A stretch of DNA of 64,000 bases from the NCBI GenBank assembly GCA_963930655.1, contig OZ005619.1:6120501-6184500 (forward strand), given 5' to 3'. A program made the translations under genes and the position numbers. The notes under the pieces were generated by a model. That model ran no database searches, was not told where the DNA came from, and saw only the letters and a program-made list of their open reading frames with translations. This document shows, piece after piece, positions 1 to 11,953 of this stretch. The number at the start of each line of letters is the position of its first letter. The first letter of the stretch is position 1. Source of the DNA: Myrica gale. Lineage: Eukaryota; Streptophyta; Magnoliopsida; Fagales; Myricaceae.

Positions 1-474
1 CTTGAGCAATAACAAGAGGGGGTGAATTGGGTTTATAAAAAAATAATTCCCTTTTTTGATTAAAAATGCAGATCTGAAAATTGAAAGGAATAACAACCAA
101 ATAACAATAAATCATAGCAATATGTATGAAAGTAAGGAAGAGAGATAATATCAAAATTTTGAGGTGGTTCGGCCAAGACTTGCCTACGTCCACCCCCAAG
201 GCTAGTGCCTTCATTCGACTTCTTCACTATAATCCAATAGTGCTTACAATTTAGCTTCTAGGTGCTAAGTGACCACTACAAGAATTTTCCCAAGTTCACT
301 CTTCAACTCCTTCACAAATCTCAAAGTCTATGAGATTTCTTCTATCCTCAAGGGTACACCCAAGTGTATCCCACACTCAAAAAAGTTTTCAAAGTTTAAA
401 GATAGGAATGAATAAACAATACCTCTAAAAGCTAGATCAACAAAAAAAAAGCTCAATAAATGGCTCTAGCTTAG

Positions 475-2843
475 GCCGTCAAAGTCACTTAAGTCGGATA
501 AGTTGACAAAATCGTCAAAATTTGGGGTGATCCAACGATGAACCCGACCTTCTACTAACACATCCAGATCTTTGGTGACCCAGACTCCAAATTTTAACTT
601 CAAAATGATCCAGCCATGGCTCATAGCCTTTGTAAACTCACCTAGATATACTTCAGACATCTACTAAAAATATTTAGCAAACAACGGTGAGTCCAAATGA
701 CTCAGTAAAGTCAGCGGTTAGTACAACAGAATAGCAGATGCAATAAAAGATATCGGAAAACCATTTCTTCAATACAATCTCAACAAAAGAAGATAATAAA
801 GAAAAAGACTCAATCAAAATGATAATCTGGCTCCTGTGAATCATTGGGCCAGAGTGATCTAGTAACTTTCATGTTTTGCGGCATTACTCCCAGAGTTGAA
901 TACGGTATTCTCATAGAGGATCTTTCTACGTACGACGGAGCGGCCAGGATGCCATAACAAGTGGAACACACCCTCTTGTGCACAGTACTATCACGGCTTC
1001 ACAGTACATGTTAACTATGCATATCTCATGTCAATACCCACACATATCATTCATGATATGCAACACTTTAACCCTTCTTAAACCTCAAATATTCCTTTCC
1101 AACGTACAAGTTAAGTATGCATGTCTCATGTCAACGCTCATACATCTCATTCATGATATGAAACACTTTAACTCGTTTCCTCATAAAAACATTTCTCAAA
1201 AGAAAGTGTTGTGAAGAGAAAAAAAACACCTTTATTTCACAGTTAAAAACTGGCTTAATCACCACGTAGAAAATACTAATTTTGAATAAAGAGTTTTGAA
1301 ATCACAATGAATATTCAAAAGAATATGTTCAAGCTTTAAAAAATATCTTTTGAGAAAGTTTTTGAAAAGAAACAGATCAAAGTTGAAAAACAACTTGAAA
1401 ACGAACCAAACTTTAAAAATGATACTTTTTTGAAAAGACGAGCTTGTTCTTCATTAAGGACACGAAGAATAACAAGAACATGAAGAATATAAACAACATC
1501 AATGGATGCTAGAATAAAAAATGCAAGAGATTCACACATATCATCTTAAAAACTTTTGAAAATCGAAATCAAAGATAACCACCTAAACTTTACTTCTAAT
1601 TAAGCCGGATATTCACTAATCTTCGCTAATCTTTTTCTTCCTTCTTCCTCCTACTTCGCTTCACTCTTAATCTCAAGCTCAACTTACAATTTTCTGATGA
1701 GATGGTGTAAGCTAATATGGTTGAATCTCCCCTATTTATAGGCAAACTTGGCTTGTCACAATTCGACATGTGTTAGGCTAGCTTCAATGACTCAAAAGGC
1801 TATGTTGACTACAAGTTGACACCCAACAACCCCCAAGCTGCCGCAAAGCACACTTATAGCTGAAATTCACCCTATAGCTTTGGTGAGTCACCACCTAGGT
1901 CCAACGGTTGTCGATACCTCGAGCTACCTAGGTTATAGCCTTTATCGTTGTCCTTTTTTGCCTCGATCTATTGTGCTTCTAGCCTTGATTCATCGTGTTT
2001 CCTAGCCATCACTTGTGTCACTCTCTAGGACAGCCAAAATTTCGATTTCTTAATGGCTAAGTCTTGATAATTGCTTCACTAATCCACCGATGAACGCTAA
2101 ACGACTCACTTGCTTCCGAAATATAAAAAGTCTCCAAATTTGAACCATAATCTCCCAACATCTTTAAATAATAAAATCATGTGGTTAGGTTTCGAGTAAA
2201 AAACTTCCTACTAGCTTTAAATATTGGGATAAATACACTTTGCCCCCTTGTCTTTGGGGTCATTTACACTTTGCACTCCGATGTTTTATTTTTGATACAT
2301 TGGACCCATTATCTTCCACATTTTTGCAATCTGGACCCCGTACCCGATTTGGCCGTCTAAATTGACGGATTTCGTCAACACGTGAACCAGTTGACCGCTA
2401 CAAAGGAAACGTGAGAGGCATGACGAGCCGGTCGACCGCTTCATGTAGCGGTCGGCCGGTGCATGTGTTGACGATATCCAAGAATTTGGACGACAAATTG
2501 GGTATGGGGTCCATATTGTAAAAATGTGGAAGCTAATGGGTCCAATGTATCAAAATTAGAACATCGGGGTGCAAAGTGTAAATGACCCCAAAGACAAGGG
2601 GAAAAGTGTACTTATCCCTTAAATATTAAATTGACTCAATATGTGCTCCTCAAAATCGTAAAAAAAAAATTCAGTTACATGCGAACTCCAATTCTTAATT
2701 AGGTCTTAAACAAGATTTTGAACTTAAAACATCAAGTACTAAATAATCTCACTTAGTCACTAAGTACCCCTTAATGTGCTACTAAACCCAAACTCATTTT
2801 CCAAGACAATATGCATGTTATTCTAAAAGCTCGGGCTATGACA
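475..2843 (-). mobile_element. Nested gypsy-like LTR (family 3), minus strand
   Basis: This block interrupts the Sirevirus-like LTR and is related to the plus-strand block 22825-24430. Shared landmarks in the same order on the coding strand are a CCCGAGCTTTT start (right end near 2843), a TATA-like CCTATAAATAG (rc of 1725-1735; 23430-23441 in the other copy), a segment with repeated GGGAGTAATGCCGCA-type words, and an inverted TGAGTC/GACTCA motif (688-707). The right end is clear. The left end near 475 is approximate because the flanking LTR is also damaged there. Flanks ataaa/attaa resemble a 5-bp target duplication with one mismatch, which is weak evidence for a solo LTR. No coding region is visible. 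Confidence 0.6.
2226..2618. mobile_element. MULE-type foldback element (MITE-like) with 9-bp target duplication
   Basis: The two halves are inverted copies. The left begins GGGATAAATACACTTTGC, and the right ends with a matching inverse ending in TTATCCC at 2618. Arms of roughly 150-200 bp leave only a short centre, which holds the palindrome CGGTCGACCG at 2429-2438. An exact 9-bp direct repeat TTAAATATT lies at 2217-2225 and 2619-2627. A 9-bp duplication with long inverted arms is typical of Mutator-like elements. There is no coding capacity, so it must have been moved by another element. It is inserted in the family-3 LTR. Confidence 0.85.
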
Positions 2844-3028
2844 ATTAATGATGTAGAGAGGTAAAAGGTGTGCAAAAAGATCTCTTTTCTCTCTCCATAA
2901 GGTTCCCTTTTTAGTTCTTCAGCTTTGGGGAGTCCCGAGGGCCTTTCGGAATGTTGTAGAGGTGCCCTAAGTGCCATAACATCTTGATTCGTGTGCTGAT
3001 ACACCGTCCTTAAAAACAGAGTTCCCAC

Positions 3029-3245
3029 AACATGTGTCGACACATACATGCCTATGTGTCGATACCTTCATCAGGTATGAGACTAGCTCATAGGTGCTTG
3101 TGGCATGTGTCGACACTTCCATCACAATGTGTCCATCTTCATATGTGTCAAAACTATACTTCCCATGTGTCAACACAATCAAAATGACAATCTGGCTTCT
3201 ATGCTATGTGTCCACACCATGTCAACCATGTGTCGACACCATCTT
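3029..3245. repeat. TGTGTCGACACA palindrome array in Sirevirus-like LTR
   Basis: At least three near-perfect copies of the palindrome TGTGTCGACACA are visible (3033-3044, 3106-3116, 3229-3240). Several variants with one change lie between them (GTGTCGATAC, GTGTCAAAAC, GTGTCAACAC, GTGTCCACAC), spaced about 20-45 bp apart. The same array occurs in the other LTR copies (51900-52130, 58765-58860) and in the internal region at 61078-61390. Candidate transcription-factor or packaging sites; function is inferred only. Confidence 0.8.
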
Positions 3246-3517
3246 GGCAGATAGAGTTTTTCAGTGCTTTTTTATATCCAATCTTTTTCATTTCGACACG
3301 AAAACTCCTACAATGAAAGATATCATTGTTTAGGTGCAAACCATGGTGTTTATCGCATATAGTGCATAAAGAATTAATGTGAAATTTAAATACAATTAAG
3401 TACTCTCAATTGAATAGTAGATTGATAATCACGTATCCTAAAAATACTCCAAAACATTTTGTCATTTGTTATCATCAAAATCCAGTTAGATAGCTAAAGA
3501 TCAACCTTGGGATAACA

Positions 3518-5280
3518 ATCTCCCCGTTTTTGATGATGATAAATTATTTTTTAAAGATATTTGCAATGAAAACAAAAAGCTCCCCCTCAGAACAAGCAGA
3601 GGTTTTTCAAAATAGTTTGTTGCAAAGGGCTTTGGATTTTTAGAAAATATTGCAAGATTCTCTCCTTTGTATTTAGAGATTTTAAAGAGGGATAAACCAG
3701 TTAGAAACAGTTTTATATCATCCTCCAAACTTCTCAAACTCAATAATATGATCTCAGATCATAAACACTTAAAAAATTTTAAAAATAGATATGAATTTAG
3801 AGTTTAGGAATACTACCTCGTAGTCAATGATGAAGCTTGGCAAAATTGGAGAGAATATTATATCAAATAAGATACCATTATCAATCATAGTGAAGTAAGG
3901 ATAGAAAGAATTAGCACAAACTCATCCATAACAAGTAATCATATATCAAGCAAAGTCAAACTATATGAGAAATGCAAATGGAATGTATTTTTTAGGTAAA
4001 AGAGTACGACAATAGGTACATATACATCTGCCCCTTTGGCATCATTAAAAAAAGAGGACAACAAGGTAAATGTAAAGGAATGGCTAAGATCTCTACATCA
4101 AGCAATGACAAGGGTCAATATGATACTTGCGAAGAAATGCAATCCAGGAGCGGCTGACCCATCTGACCCAACTCTTAACACTGGGTCAAAGATGTGTATC
4201 CTCATTGATGAAGATGTCGTAAATCTGAGTTACATCAGAAGTTGTCCTCGAAACTAAATCTGTCATCTGATTCTGAGTCGTTTTCATCTCTGTCATATTC
4301 GTAATGAAGGACTGTCTCCAATCATACAACGTCGTTCTGCATTGAGTGATTAGGTTGTTGTAGTGGTGGCGAGTGAAATGAGCCTCACGAGTAATTATCT
4401 CCATATCAGTGGTGTGAGTTGTTAGAATATATTTGATCTCATCAAATCCAGAGAGATTGAAGGCACTGATCAGCCTGAACGTGTGGGGCTAATAGTAACA
4501 ACAGAACCCGATCCTTAAGATTTGAAACTGAGGCTTCCCAGAGAGATTGAAGGCACTGATCAGCCTGCTACTGGAGTATGTGGAGTACATGGAGAGGTTG
4601 GAACTGGAAAATTGTCATCTGGTTTATCCTCAGCCACTACTTCCACTTCTTCTGGATCTTCCTCTTCAGCTTCATCTTCCTCAACATTTTCCTTTTTGAA
4701 TCTCTTGAGAAGGAGTTACCACTGCCTTTTTTACCAACTGATCATCCTCATTATGTATAAAGCCCATAAGATGCAATGTCTTCTGATTGTATTCCCAGGA
4801 GATCTTTGGTTTCTCTCTTGCTTTACCATTGGTCTCAATATCAGACAAGTCAAAAATCTGAGTGAAAAGCATTCCATAAGGCAATCCTTGCGTTTTTTTT
4901 TCTCATAAGCTGCCTTCATATGGTTCAATAATAGGTGGCCAAATTCATTTGGTGCCTCGTAACATATTCAAACTTTCCTGTCCTAGGAAGAATAAAGTTA
5001 CATACAATATTATGGAACAATCTCCTGTGGTCATCAAAGTCACTAGCCATTGGCTTCGTAATCTCATCGAATTCAGGGTTACCCAGAATAACCCTAAAAA
5101 TCTCAATAGGTCTACATGAGACATCCCAGCCCATGTGTAAGATTAAAAAAAATTTCACCCCTAAATTGGGGGAAAGAACCACGACATTAAGCCCATTGAC
5201 ATAACAAAATGATTGGTTTTTAGGGCATACATCTAATAAAAATCACTAAAAATGGGCGAAAATTAGGGTGCAGAAAACAA
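3518..5280 (-). pseudogene. Sirevirus-like 3' internal region with decayed accessory ORF
   Basis: Reading leftward on the minus strand, this stretch precedes the purine tract and LTR at 3517. Its order matches 57669-61000 of the right-hand element. A minus-strand block at 4925-5182 has the residues LPRTGKFEYVTRHQMNLA and matches the 60300-60640 block. A block at 4186-4404 ends ...YDIFINEDTHL and corresponds to ...CDIFIDKERYL of the right-hand copy. Stops and frameshifts separate the pieces. The encoded protein resembles the accessory (env-like) ORF that some Sireviruses carry after pol; its function is unknown. A 27-nt segment is tandemly repeated at 4451-4477 and 4541-4567. Confidence 0.6.
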
Positions 5281-6574
5281 CTATTACAAAATAAACAATC
5301 TTGATAACAAAATCACCTTTAAAACTTGAAAAAATTGAATAAAAATATTCCATTTAAAATTCTTTAAAAATGAAAAATTACAAACAAAACTCTCAATCTA
5401 ATTAAAGCTCTAAACCTTCTTTCAGCCACCCATCCAGGCGCCATCTAACACGATTCTCGGCATGCTCCTAAATATCATCTGAAAAGAGAGGACAAATAAC
5501 AGGGTGAGTTCGACAACTCAGTAAGCAAAATTATTTTGCTTGGGTGCACTTCATGACCTACATTTAAGAAGTAAAAATCAATTGAAAATAACATATAACT
5601 ATAAAAAAAACTTTTTTCTTTCATAATAATACTGTAGAAAATACCTTTGGCAATAACTGTGGGTTACGTTTACTCCTGTGACAAGGTTGTGCAGTTGTTG
5701 CCTAGTTTGAGGATCAACCAAAATAAGCGAAGTCCAAGTGTCCAGAATGAGTGCACTCAATGGGTTGCAATTGGTACCAATGTGGTATATCTATAAACTC
5801 TTTGTCTCAAGGTTTAAAAACACATAACATATTATACTGTAAATATTACTTTGAACTTTGCATCTTTCTATTCTTTTCATGAAACATAATGAACAAATCT
5901 TAAATAACAATGAACATAAAAATATCCTTGATTTAACATTGACAACATCATGTAAAATCGTTGGACATATAAATAGGCTCAAGTTTACAACATTTAATGC
6001 TATATTCTTTGACAATTTTATCATAAAGAAATGCACATAAATGTCCTAGGGTTTTCTATTAAACATGCAATTCTCAAATATCACCTCGGTCTTTTAGGAA
6101 AATCTAGGATAATAACCCCGCTTACCTCGCGCTTCATAACACTCGAACCCTTTATCAATAATCTCCAAGACATCAAGAAACTAGACTAGAACCTTCGAAA
6201 TACGCTTGATTTTTCATTCTCTCAATCAATACACATCGCATAGACTAACAGAGGGTTTATAAAAGACTAATTGCAACCCTATTTAAAGAAGGACTCTAAA
6301 GACGAAAAGATGATAAGATTGAGTTGCTATCTATTTTAAAATTTAAACATATTCCAGAAGTATTCAAATTCAAAACTGAAATCTAAAGAGATAAAGATAA
6401 AACATCACTTCTTCAAATTTCAAACACTTTTAAAAAGATAACCTTTTCAAATGAAATCAATATTTTTAAACTTTAAACACTTTTAAAACAAGATAAGTTT
6501 TTCAAATTATTCAAAATTCGAAATTCAATAAAAATAAATATTTTATTAATAAGAAGAAAATCTGGGGTGCTACA
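5280..6574 (-). mobile_element. Gypsy-type LTR starting TGTAGCACCCC, minus strand
   Basis: The right end at 6574 reads TGTAGCACCCCAGATTTTC on the minus strand, a typical plant gypsy LTR start. Near the other end the motif TGAGTTCGACAACTCAGTA (5505-5523) occupies the place where the other gypsy LTRs here carry the same inverted motif. The 3' LTR end is not resolved, so the left coordinate is approximate. No purine tract is seen at 6575, so this may be a solo LTR or truncated remnant. No gene is present. Confidence 0.55.
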
Positions 6575-6950
6575 GGTAATCCCACCAAGATTTTGGCATG
6601 GTTCATATGCTTTACAAAAATTATAAGCATCCTTGAACGTGTGGGGCTAATAGTAACAACATTGCGAGATTTTACCACCATTTTCTTGGCTGAAAAGTGG
6701 CCTCCAGCATGACAGAAATTTAGCCACCAGCATGACATAAATTTTAGCCGCATTGCCACCATTGTATTGGCTGAAAAGTGGCCAATAGTAACCACGTTGC
6801 AAGATTTTAGCCACCGGCATGATAGAAATTTAATGTGTGGATTGTCACAATTAGGCACACACCTCCTCAAAATTTGATTAGAACAATATTTGAATAAATA
6901 TGGGTTATCATAAAAAAAGATCTGACTTCTAATTTAAACTTTTTGATGTC
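6575..6950. repeat. Non-coding stretch with short tandem repeat
   Basis: The words TTGGCTGAAAAGTGGCC (6686-6702 and 6767-6783) and GCCACCAGCATGACA (and a variant) recur with a period near 81 bp. A 27-nt string at 6635-6661 is identical to 4477-4503 in the neighbouring Sirevirus remnant. No gene is evident. Confidence 0.6.
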
Positions 6951-7860
6951 TAGAAGGCTCCAATGTGGTGGGTATGTTCTGTTACCAAATAATTGACAAT
7001 ATCAGCAAAACAAGGCAAGTAATCAACAACTAAAAGTTGTTCATCAGGAAAAGAATCGGAAACATGAGTAAGAGACAATGAGTTGAGATAAGTGGTTGGC
7101 AACCACATTATCCACTCCTTTCTTATCCTTGATGGTAATATTAAATTCTATAACAACAAGACTCATCTAATCAGCCTAGGTTTGGCATCCTTTTTAGTGA
7201 GCAAGTACTTAAGAGCTGCATGTTCAGTGAATTTAACAATTGGAGAGCCTACAATGTAAGCTCTAAATTTGTCAAAAGCAAAAACAACTGCGACAAATCT
7301 TTCTGTGGTGGAGTAGTTTTTATGTTCTGCATCAAGTGTCTTGCTTGCATAGTAAATGACAAATGGAAGTTTATCTCTCTGCTGACCAAGACAACAACTG
7401 TGGCAAAATCACTAGCATCACACATGATATCAAAAGGTAGGGACCAATCAGGTGGTTGAATTATAGGTGCAGTGACCAATATATATCTGAGTTGCTCAAA
7501 AGCAACTTGGCATGCATCAGGCAAGAAAAAAACAATCCTTAGCAAACAATTCACACTAAGGTCTTGGTATGGAACTAAAATTCTTGATAAAACGTCATAG
7601 AAACATACATGTCCTAAAAAAGATTTAATATCTTTGGCATTTTTTGGAATAGGTAACGTCGATATTATATCAATTTTGGACTTATCAACTTCATTGCCCT
7701 GAGCTGAAATGATATCCCATGAACAATACCTTGTTGCACCAAAAAATGGAGTTTTCCCAATTTTAAAGGAGGTTTTCTCTTCACATTGAGCTAAAATAGA
7801 GGCGAGGTTTGTAAGGCATGCATCAAAAGAATCACTATAGACTGAAAAATCAAATCAAAT
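6950..7860 (-). pseudogene. Athila/Tat-like Ty3/gypsy reverse transcriptase-RNase H fragment
   Basis: Minus-strand translation gives, in shifting frames, the end of the reverse transcriptase (VYSDSFDACLTNLASILAQCEEK, then GNEVDKSKIDIISTLPIPKN and SFLGHVCFY). The connection and RNase H follow: QPPDWSLPFDIMCDASDFA at about 7430-7490, then pieces such as the KFRAYIV-type and KKDAKPRLIRW-type segments toward 7100. It ends in the linker before integrase. The family copies RNA into DNA inside virus-like particles. Frameshifts and stops make this copy inactive. The upstream half of RT is missing; the solo LTR boundary lies 60 bp further on. Confidence 0.8.
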
Positions 7861-8869
7861 AATTCTAGTGGATAGACCCTTGATTGTAGAATGTACTTTG
7901 CAAGAGATGCTATTCTTTATGTGTCACGCCCCGAACGCTAGCCTGAAGGGGGTTAATGACAGCCGCAAACATCAACTCAATGAATGTTCCAGCGTTTTCT
8001 CTTAATCTTGCAGCGGAAATTTATACACATATAACTGAGAGAGATGGGCCAAAGAGATTTACCATAAACTTCAACTTACACAAAACGACTTCCTCGTAAT
8101 AGGGTAAGCGTCTTAATTACATCGCATGACTGTACAGCTGAAGTACATGATCTAAGGGATTCCATCAAAACCTCATCATATAGACCTTCTCATAACGTCT
8201 TTAACATCATGAATCCTTATACACAAAACATATACACAGGTTGCCTCAATATGATATCAAGTGCTCCTAGTGCTTCATATGAATTCTCCGACTCCTGCTT
8301 CGGTTTACAACGACTAGGATACTTTACATCTAAACTTACTACGTCAAGAAATCCTCAGCACTTCTGTCGCCTGGAACATCTGGAATGATACGGTTTTAAA
8401 AAAAATTCGTGAGTCGAAAGACTCAGTAAGGAGTTATAGTTAAAACATGGACTTGAAATCATGGTTTGGAAACATGAACTTGGAATCGTGAGTTTGAAAC
8501 CATGAACTTGTACTTGAACTCATAATCTGGAACTTGAAATCATAAGCATGCACTTAAACTTGAAATCAGCATGAACTTGAAATCATAAGGATGCACTTGA
8601 ACTTGAAATCATAAGCATGTAAACATAATGTAATTCATGCATGATCATGAATTTTGATGCACGTGTATGCCTCATGATTGCATATGCACATGCACTTGCT
8701 CTTGAAAACAACACTTGTACTTGTAAAGCTCTTGCTTTTGGAAAATCATTCCAATTCTTATCTTATGGGCTACTTGCTCTCCATTTACCCCTGACATCAG
8801 GGTTGTGCGTTCCCGTTGGAACTGTCCCCTATTTCCCTTGGGGATCTTACATTTGGTCGAGCTAGCACA

Positions 8870-9060
8870 CCTTCTCGCATTCGTCCTCCAGTGGCTAGAC
8901 ACGATCCTTTGAGGTTCACACCTTCTTGCAAGCATCCTTCAGTGTGATTGCACATACCTCATGGACTACCCATCCTTCTTGCAAGCATCCTTCGGTATGG
9001 GTGCCCTAGGTGACATCCACCCTTCACGTAAACGTCCTTCGGTATGGATGCACCTTCTTG
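8870..9060 (-). repeat. Degenerate tandem repeat inside gypsy LTR
   Basis: Four loosely repeated units of about 45-60 bp each contain a core like GCATCCTTCGGTATGG or ACGTCCTTCGGTATGG. Equivalent repeats occur in the related LTRs at 16205-16340, 19370-19510 (inverted) and 56715-56850. Confidence 0.7.
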
Positions 9061-9607
9061 ACTTGGTACGGTACCGACCGACTTTAGCTCATTAACTTAA
9101 CTTATAATAAAGTAGCATAAAATGGTACTTTCATTTGCATAAAATTTCTCTTTCTTTCTCATGAGAAAAATGAATGCAAATGCTCATGGTGTGCTCATGT
9201 CATGCTTGATGATGAGAAATCTTAATTTCTTCTCATACTTTCATTCGCACAAAACTTTCTTTTTCATGCAAATGCTTATGTCATGTCGTAATAAATCATG
9301 AGAATTCATGCTGTGCATCATTCCAGTTTTTCAAAAGCATAAGTTTCCACTTACAATTTTCACTTACCTTTGTTTGCTAGAGTGTCGGACGTCACGTTAC
9401 CTACAATGGATCATACTAGTGTTATTCAAAGGCTTACTAGACGTATAAAATCAATCAATTATTCACACTTCATCATACAAGATCGTCCGTATTCTTGACT
9501 TCTAGTTGGTCATCTTACAACACAAGGTATTTCCTTAAGTGAAAAACTTAGTAGGGTCTCCTAATAGTTCAAAAGGAAGCTATAAAAATTCTTGAAATTC
9601 AAAGGAA

Positions 9608-9845
9608 GCCGCTCGAGCGAAAAGTCTCAGTAAGAGACGATCGCTCGAGCGCCTGTCGAGAGCTGCTCGGGCGAAAAGTCTCTGTAAGAGACTTTCCCTC
9701 GAGCGCCAGTAGGGTGAACCTCGGGCGAAACTCTCTGAATAAAATTGCCCAGTTTCGCTCGAGCGCCAGTCTGGCGAAACGTCTCTGAATAAAAATCTTG
9801 GACTATTAGCTCGAGCGGTTGTCGAGCGTTCCTCGGGCGACAGTT
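9608..9845. repeat. GC-rich array of CGCTCGAGCG-type palindromes in solo LTR
   Basis: GCTCGAGCG or CTCGGGCGA words alternate with AAAGTCTCWGTAAGAGAC and CTCTGAATAAAA words at least five times. The palindromic core CTCGAG appears about five times (for example 9612-9617 and 9644-9649). The array is much richer in CpG than the rest of the LTR. It is absent from the two longer LTRs of the same family in this window, so it is a lineage-specific expansion. Confidence 0.8.
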
Positions 9846-10824
9846 AATATTCAGAACACAACTTATGCCATACACCTCCAAAATCCACGAAATTTGTCTC
9901 AAAATACTCTCCTTTCACACCCTCATTCTCAAGACTTCAACTTTTCTTAAATTCCAACTAAATCTCTCAGCTAAAACATGAGTCCATCTCATAAATTCGA
10001 GTTATTGCCTTTCTCCCTCCTCTCTTGGTCTTTTTACCAAATCTGGCCACATTCTCCATGGTTTCATATACAACCCATACTACTCTTTAAAGCTTGCTAG
10101 GTCTACATTTTCTTCAAAGAACACACATGAACACAACATATATACAAGGAGAAAACCAAACAACTTCACAACTAACAACCATAAAAAGAAAAGAGAAATG
10201 GGTGAAGATGGGTACGGCTTGGCCGGCCAAAACCACTCACCTCTTTCTCTCTCTTTCTTTCTCTTTATTCTTTTGTCCTTCTCCTTCTTCTTCTTTCTCC
10301 TTCTTTTTTCTCCTTCTTCTTCTTCTCCTTCTTCTTCTTTCTCCCTCTTCTTCTTCTCTTGTGTTGTTCGGGTGAGCTAGGGCAAATGGCTTATGCGGTT
10401 TAGGGAGGGGGTGTTGTCTTATGCGTAGGGCTTGGGGGAAGGGAAAAGGGAAAACTGCCCTTCCTCCCTTCTTTCCCTCCTTCTCCTCCATTTCTCCCCC
10501 TTTTTTCCTTTTCTGCCCCTCAAGAAATCTTATTTTCTTTTTCTGCCACTTCACAAAACTAACTCTAATATGTCTCCTCATTTTTGTTCCAAGGACTCAC
10601 ATATTTTCCAAGGTTAAAGCCCCTAATTAAAATCTTCCAAATATTGCGAACAATATAACATTTAAATCATAGCTTAAGAAGCATAAAAATGCTAGGGGAA
10701 AAATTTCACCTAGACATGATTTGAGATTAATCCCCCTATACATGTCTTTCTCAATAATTAAAGCACAACTTAAGGAGTCATAATTCTTTTACAAAGATAG
10801 AAAAAGTTGGGGTCTCACGTTATG

Positions 10825-11953
10825 AGCAAAGTAAGAAACAATCATTCCAAGGCAATAATTCTCAAGGATAGCCAGCAGTAAAAAGAAGAGGCAATTTTGG
10901 AAATAAGGGCACTGGACAAGGTGATAAGAGAAATGGTCATTATCTTCAAGAATAATATGTTTCTCTTGTGGAAAAATAGTTTATTATGCTCGAGATTGTC
11001 GACTAAGGCAAGGACTCCTCAAGATACACAACCTAATTAAGGTATTAACCAGGAGAAAGGAATCAGACCAGCTAGGATTTTTGGTTTAACCATAGAAGAA
11101 GTATAATAGGATGAGAACGTGGTGATAGGTACTTTTCCCTCTCTTGTGGAGTAGTAAATGATATAGGTGCTATGCATTCCTTTATTTCACATAATTGCGT
11201 AAATATACTTGGGCTATTGGTAGAATCTTTATTTGTTAGATTTCATGTGGTAACTACATTGGGGATAAGTAGTATGTGTACAAGGAAGATCAAGAATTTT
11301 CCAATGGAGATAGAAGGACAAATAATATCTATACATTTGATTATCTTGGATATGTGAAATTTTGATGTGATCCTCGGAATGGATTGGTTATCTCTTTATC
11401 AAGTGATGATTGATTGTTATACAAAGGAAGTGATTTCTCATTTGCCCGGGGGAAGGGAAAATCGGTATAAGAAGGAAAAATAAGTTACTCAAGTACGACT
11501 GATATTTGCACTTAAGCTTGGAAAAGTGTGGTTAATGGAGCTTAAGTTTTTTTTTTAAATATCAGTGGCTGAAATTCATGAGCAAGGGAAGAGTTCAGAA
11601 TTGATACACGTTTTTCCTTAAAGGATATGGAATGGCTTTCAGAAAGCGCTAGATATGCAGTTAAAGTTTAGTACTTTATTTTATCCTCAAACTGTTGGAG
11701 AATCAAAAAGTGTAATTAAGATTCTAGAGGATACGCTTAGAGCTTGTGCTTTAGAATTCAAGGGATCCTAGATTCAATATATGCCTCGTATAGAATTTGC
11801 ATATAACAATACGTATTAGAAAGGTATTCAAGTGGCACCTTATGAACCTTTATATGGATGAAAGTGCAGATCACTCTTATTCTGGGATGAAATTGGAGAA
11901 AGATAGATGATATGATCTGAGATTGTACAAAAGACTTGTGAAAAGGTAGAAAT
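10825..11953 (+). pseudogene. Decayed Ty3/gypsy gag-pol fragments (zinc knuckle, protease, integrase)
   Basis: Three parts can be read in different frames. A zinc knuckle CFSCGK-(4)-YARDC lies at 10958-11000, with the usual His replaced by Tyr. A retropepsin follows at about 11165-11395, with GAMHSFIS near its start and FDVILGMDWLS at its end. After a deletion of RT and RNase H, integrase-like sequence runs 11690-11900 with FAYNNTY followed by APYEPLYG. The order gag-PR-(RT/RH lost)-INT fits a chromovirus-type Ty3/gypsy element. Stops throughout show it is dead. It ends where the 5.26-kb LTR begins at 11954, which suggests the LTR element inserted into it. Confidence 0.75.

Larger units (their letters stand above)
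1..3517 (-). mobile_element. Sirevirus-like Ty1/copia LTR (left copy), cut by window edge and by a nested LTR
   Basis: This is a minus-strand LTR. Its 5' end is at 3517 (reading TGTTATCCC on the minus strand) and directly follows a purine-rich tract at 3518-3531. Its 3' part, at 1-430, matches 51185-51600 and 63640-64000, including the stretch around 160-240 (a GGTGGTTCGG-type block, then a CCTACGTCCA-type block). A gypsy-like LTR sits inside it (about 475-2843). About 180 bp of the LTR appear to be missing at that insertion compared with the copy at 58497-59623. Assignment to Sireviruses rests on the linked copia pol and gag in the right-hand copy and on the accessory ORF downstream of pol. 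The 3' end of the LTR may lie just outside the window. Confidence 0.75.
7922..10819 (-). mobile_element. Solo LTR of TGTGAGACC...GGGGCGTGACA gypsy family, minus strand
   Basis: The minus-strand sequence runs from a start at 10819 (YGTGAGACCCC) to an end at 7922 (CGTTCGGGGCGTGACA). A 5-bp duplication TTATG lies immediately outside both ends (7917-7921 and 10820-10824), and there is no internal region, so this is a solo LTR formed by LTR-LTR recombination. It shares with the LTRs at 11954-17210 and 53617-57508 the TGAGTCGAAAGACTCAGTA motif (8410-8428), the CATTCCAG word beside it, a block of repeats containing CCTTCGGTATGG (about 8870-9060), and a pyrimidine-rich tract (10230-10375). Open frames inside it are low-complexity and not genes. 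Confidence 0.92.

Noticed and set aside
9608..9845. CRISPR-like alternation of repeats and spacers
   Set aside because: Units vary in length and sequence, the spacers are themselves repeated, and the context is a plant LTR with no cas genes.
9627..9902. Repeated TGAR peptides in a 91-residue minus-strand frame
   Set aside because: A by-product of the CTCGAG DNA repeats; the units have different lengths and break the frame elsewhere.
10094..10630. Overlapping open frames of 60-114 residues on both strands
   Set aside because: All lie in CTTCTC-type low-complexity sequence of a solo LTR; composition explains them.
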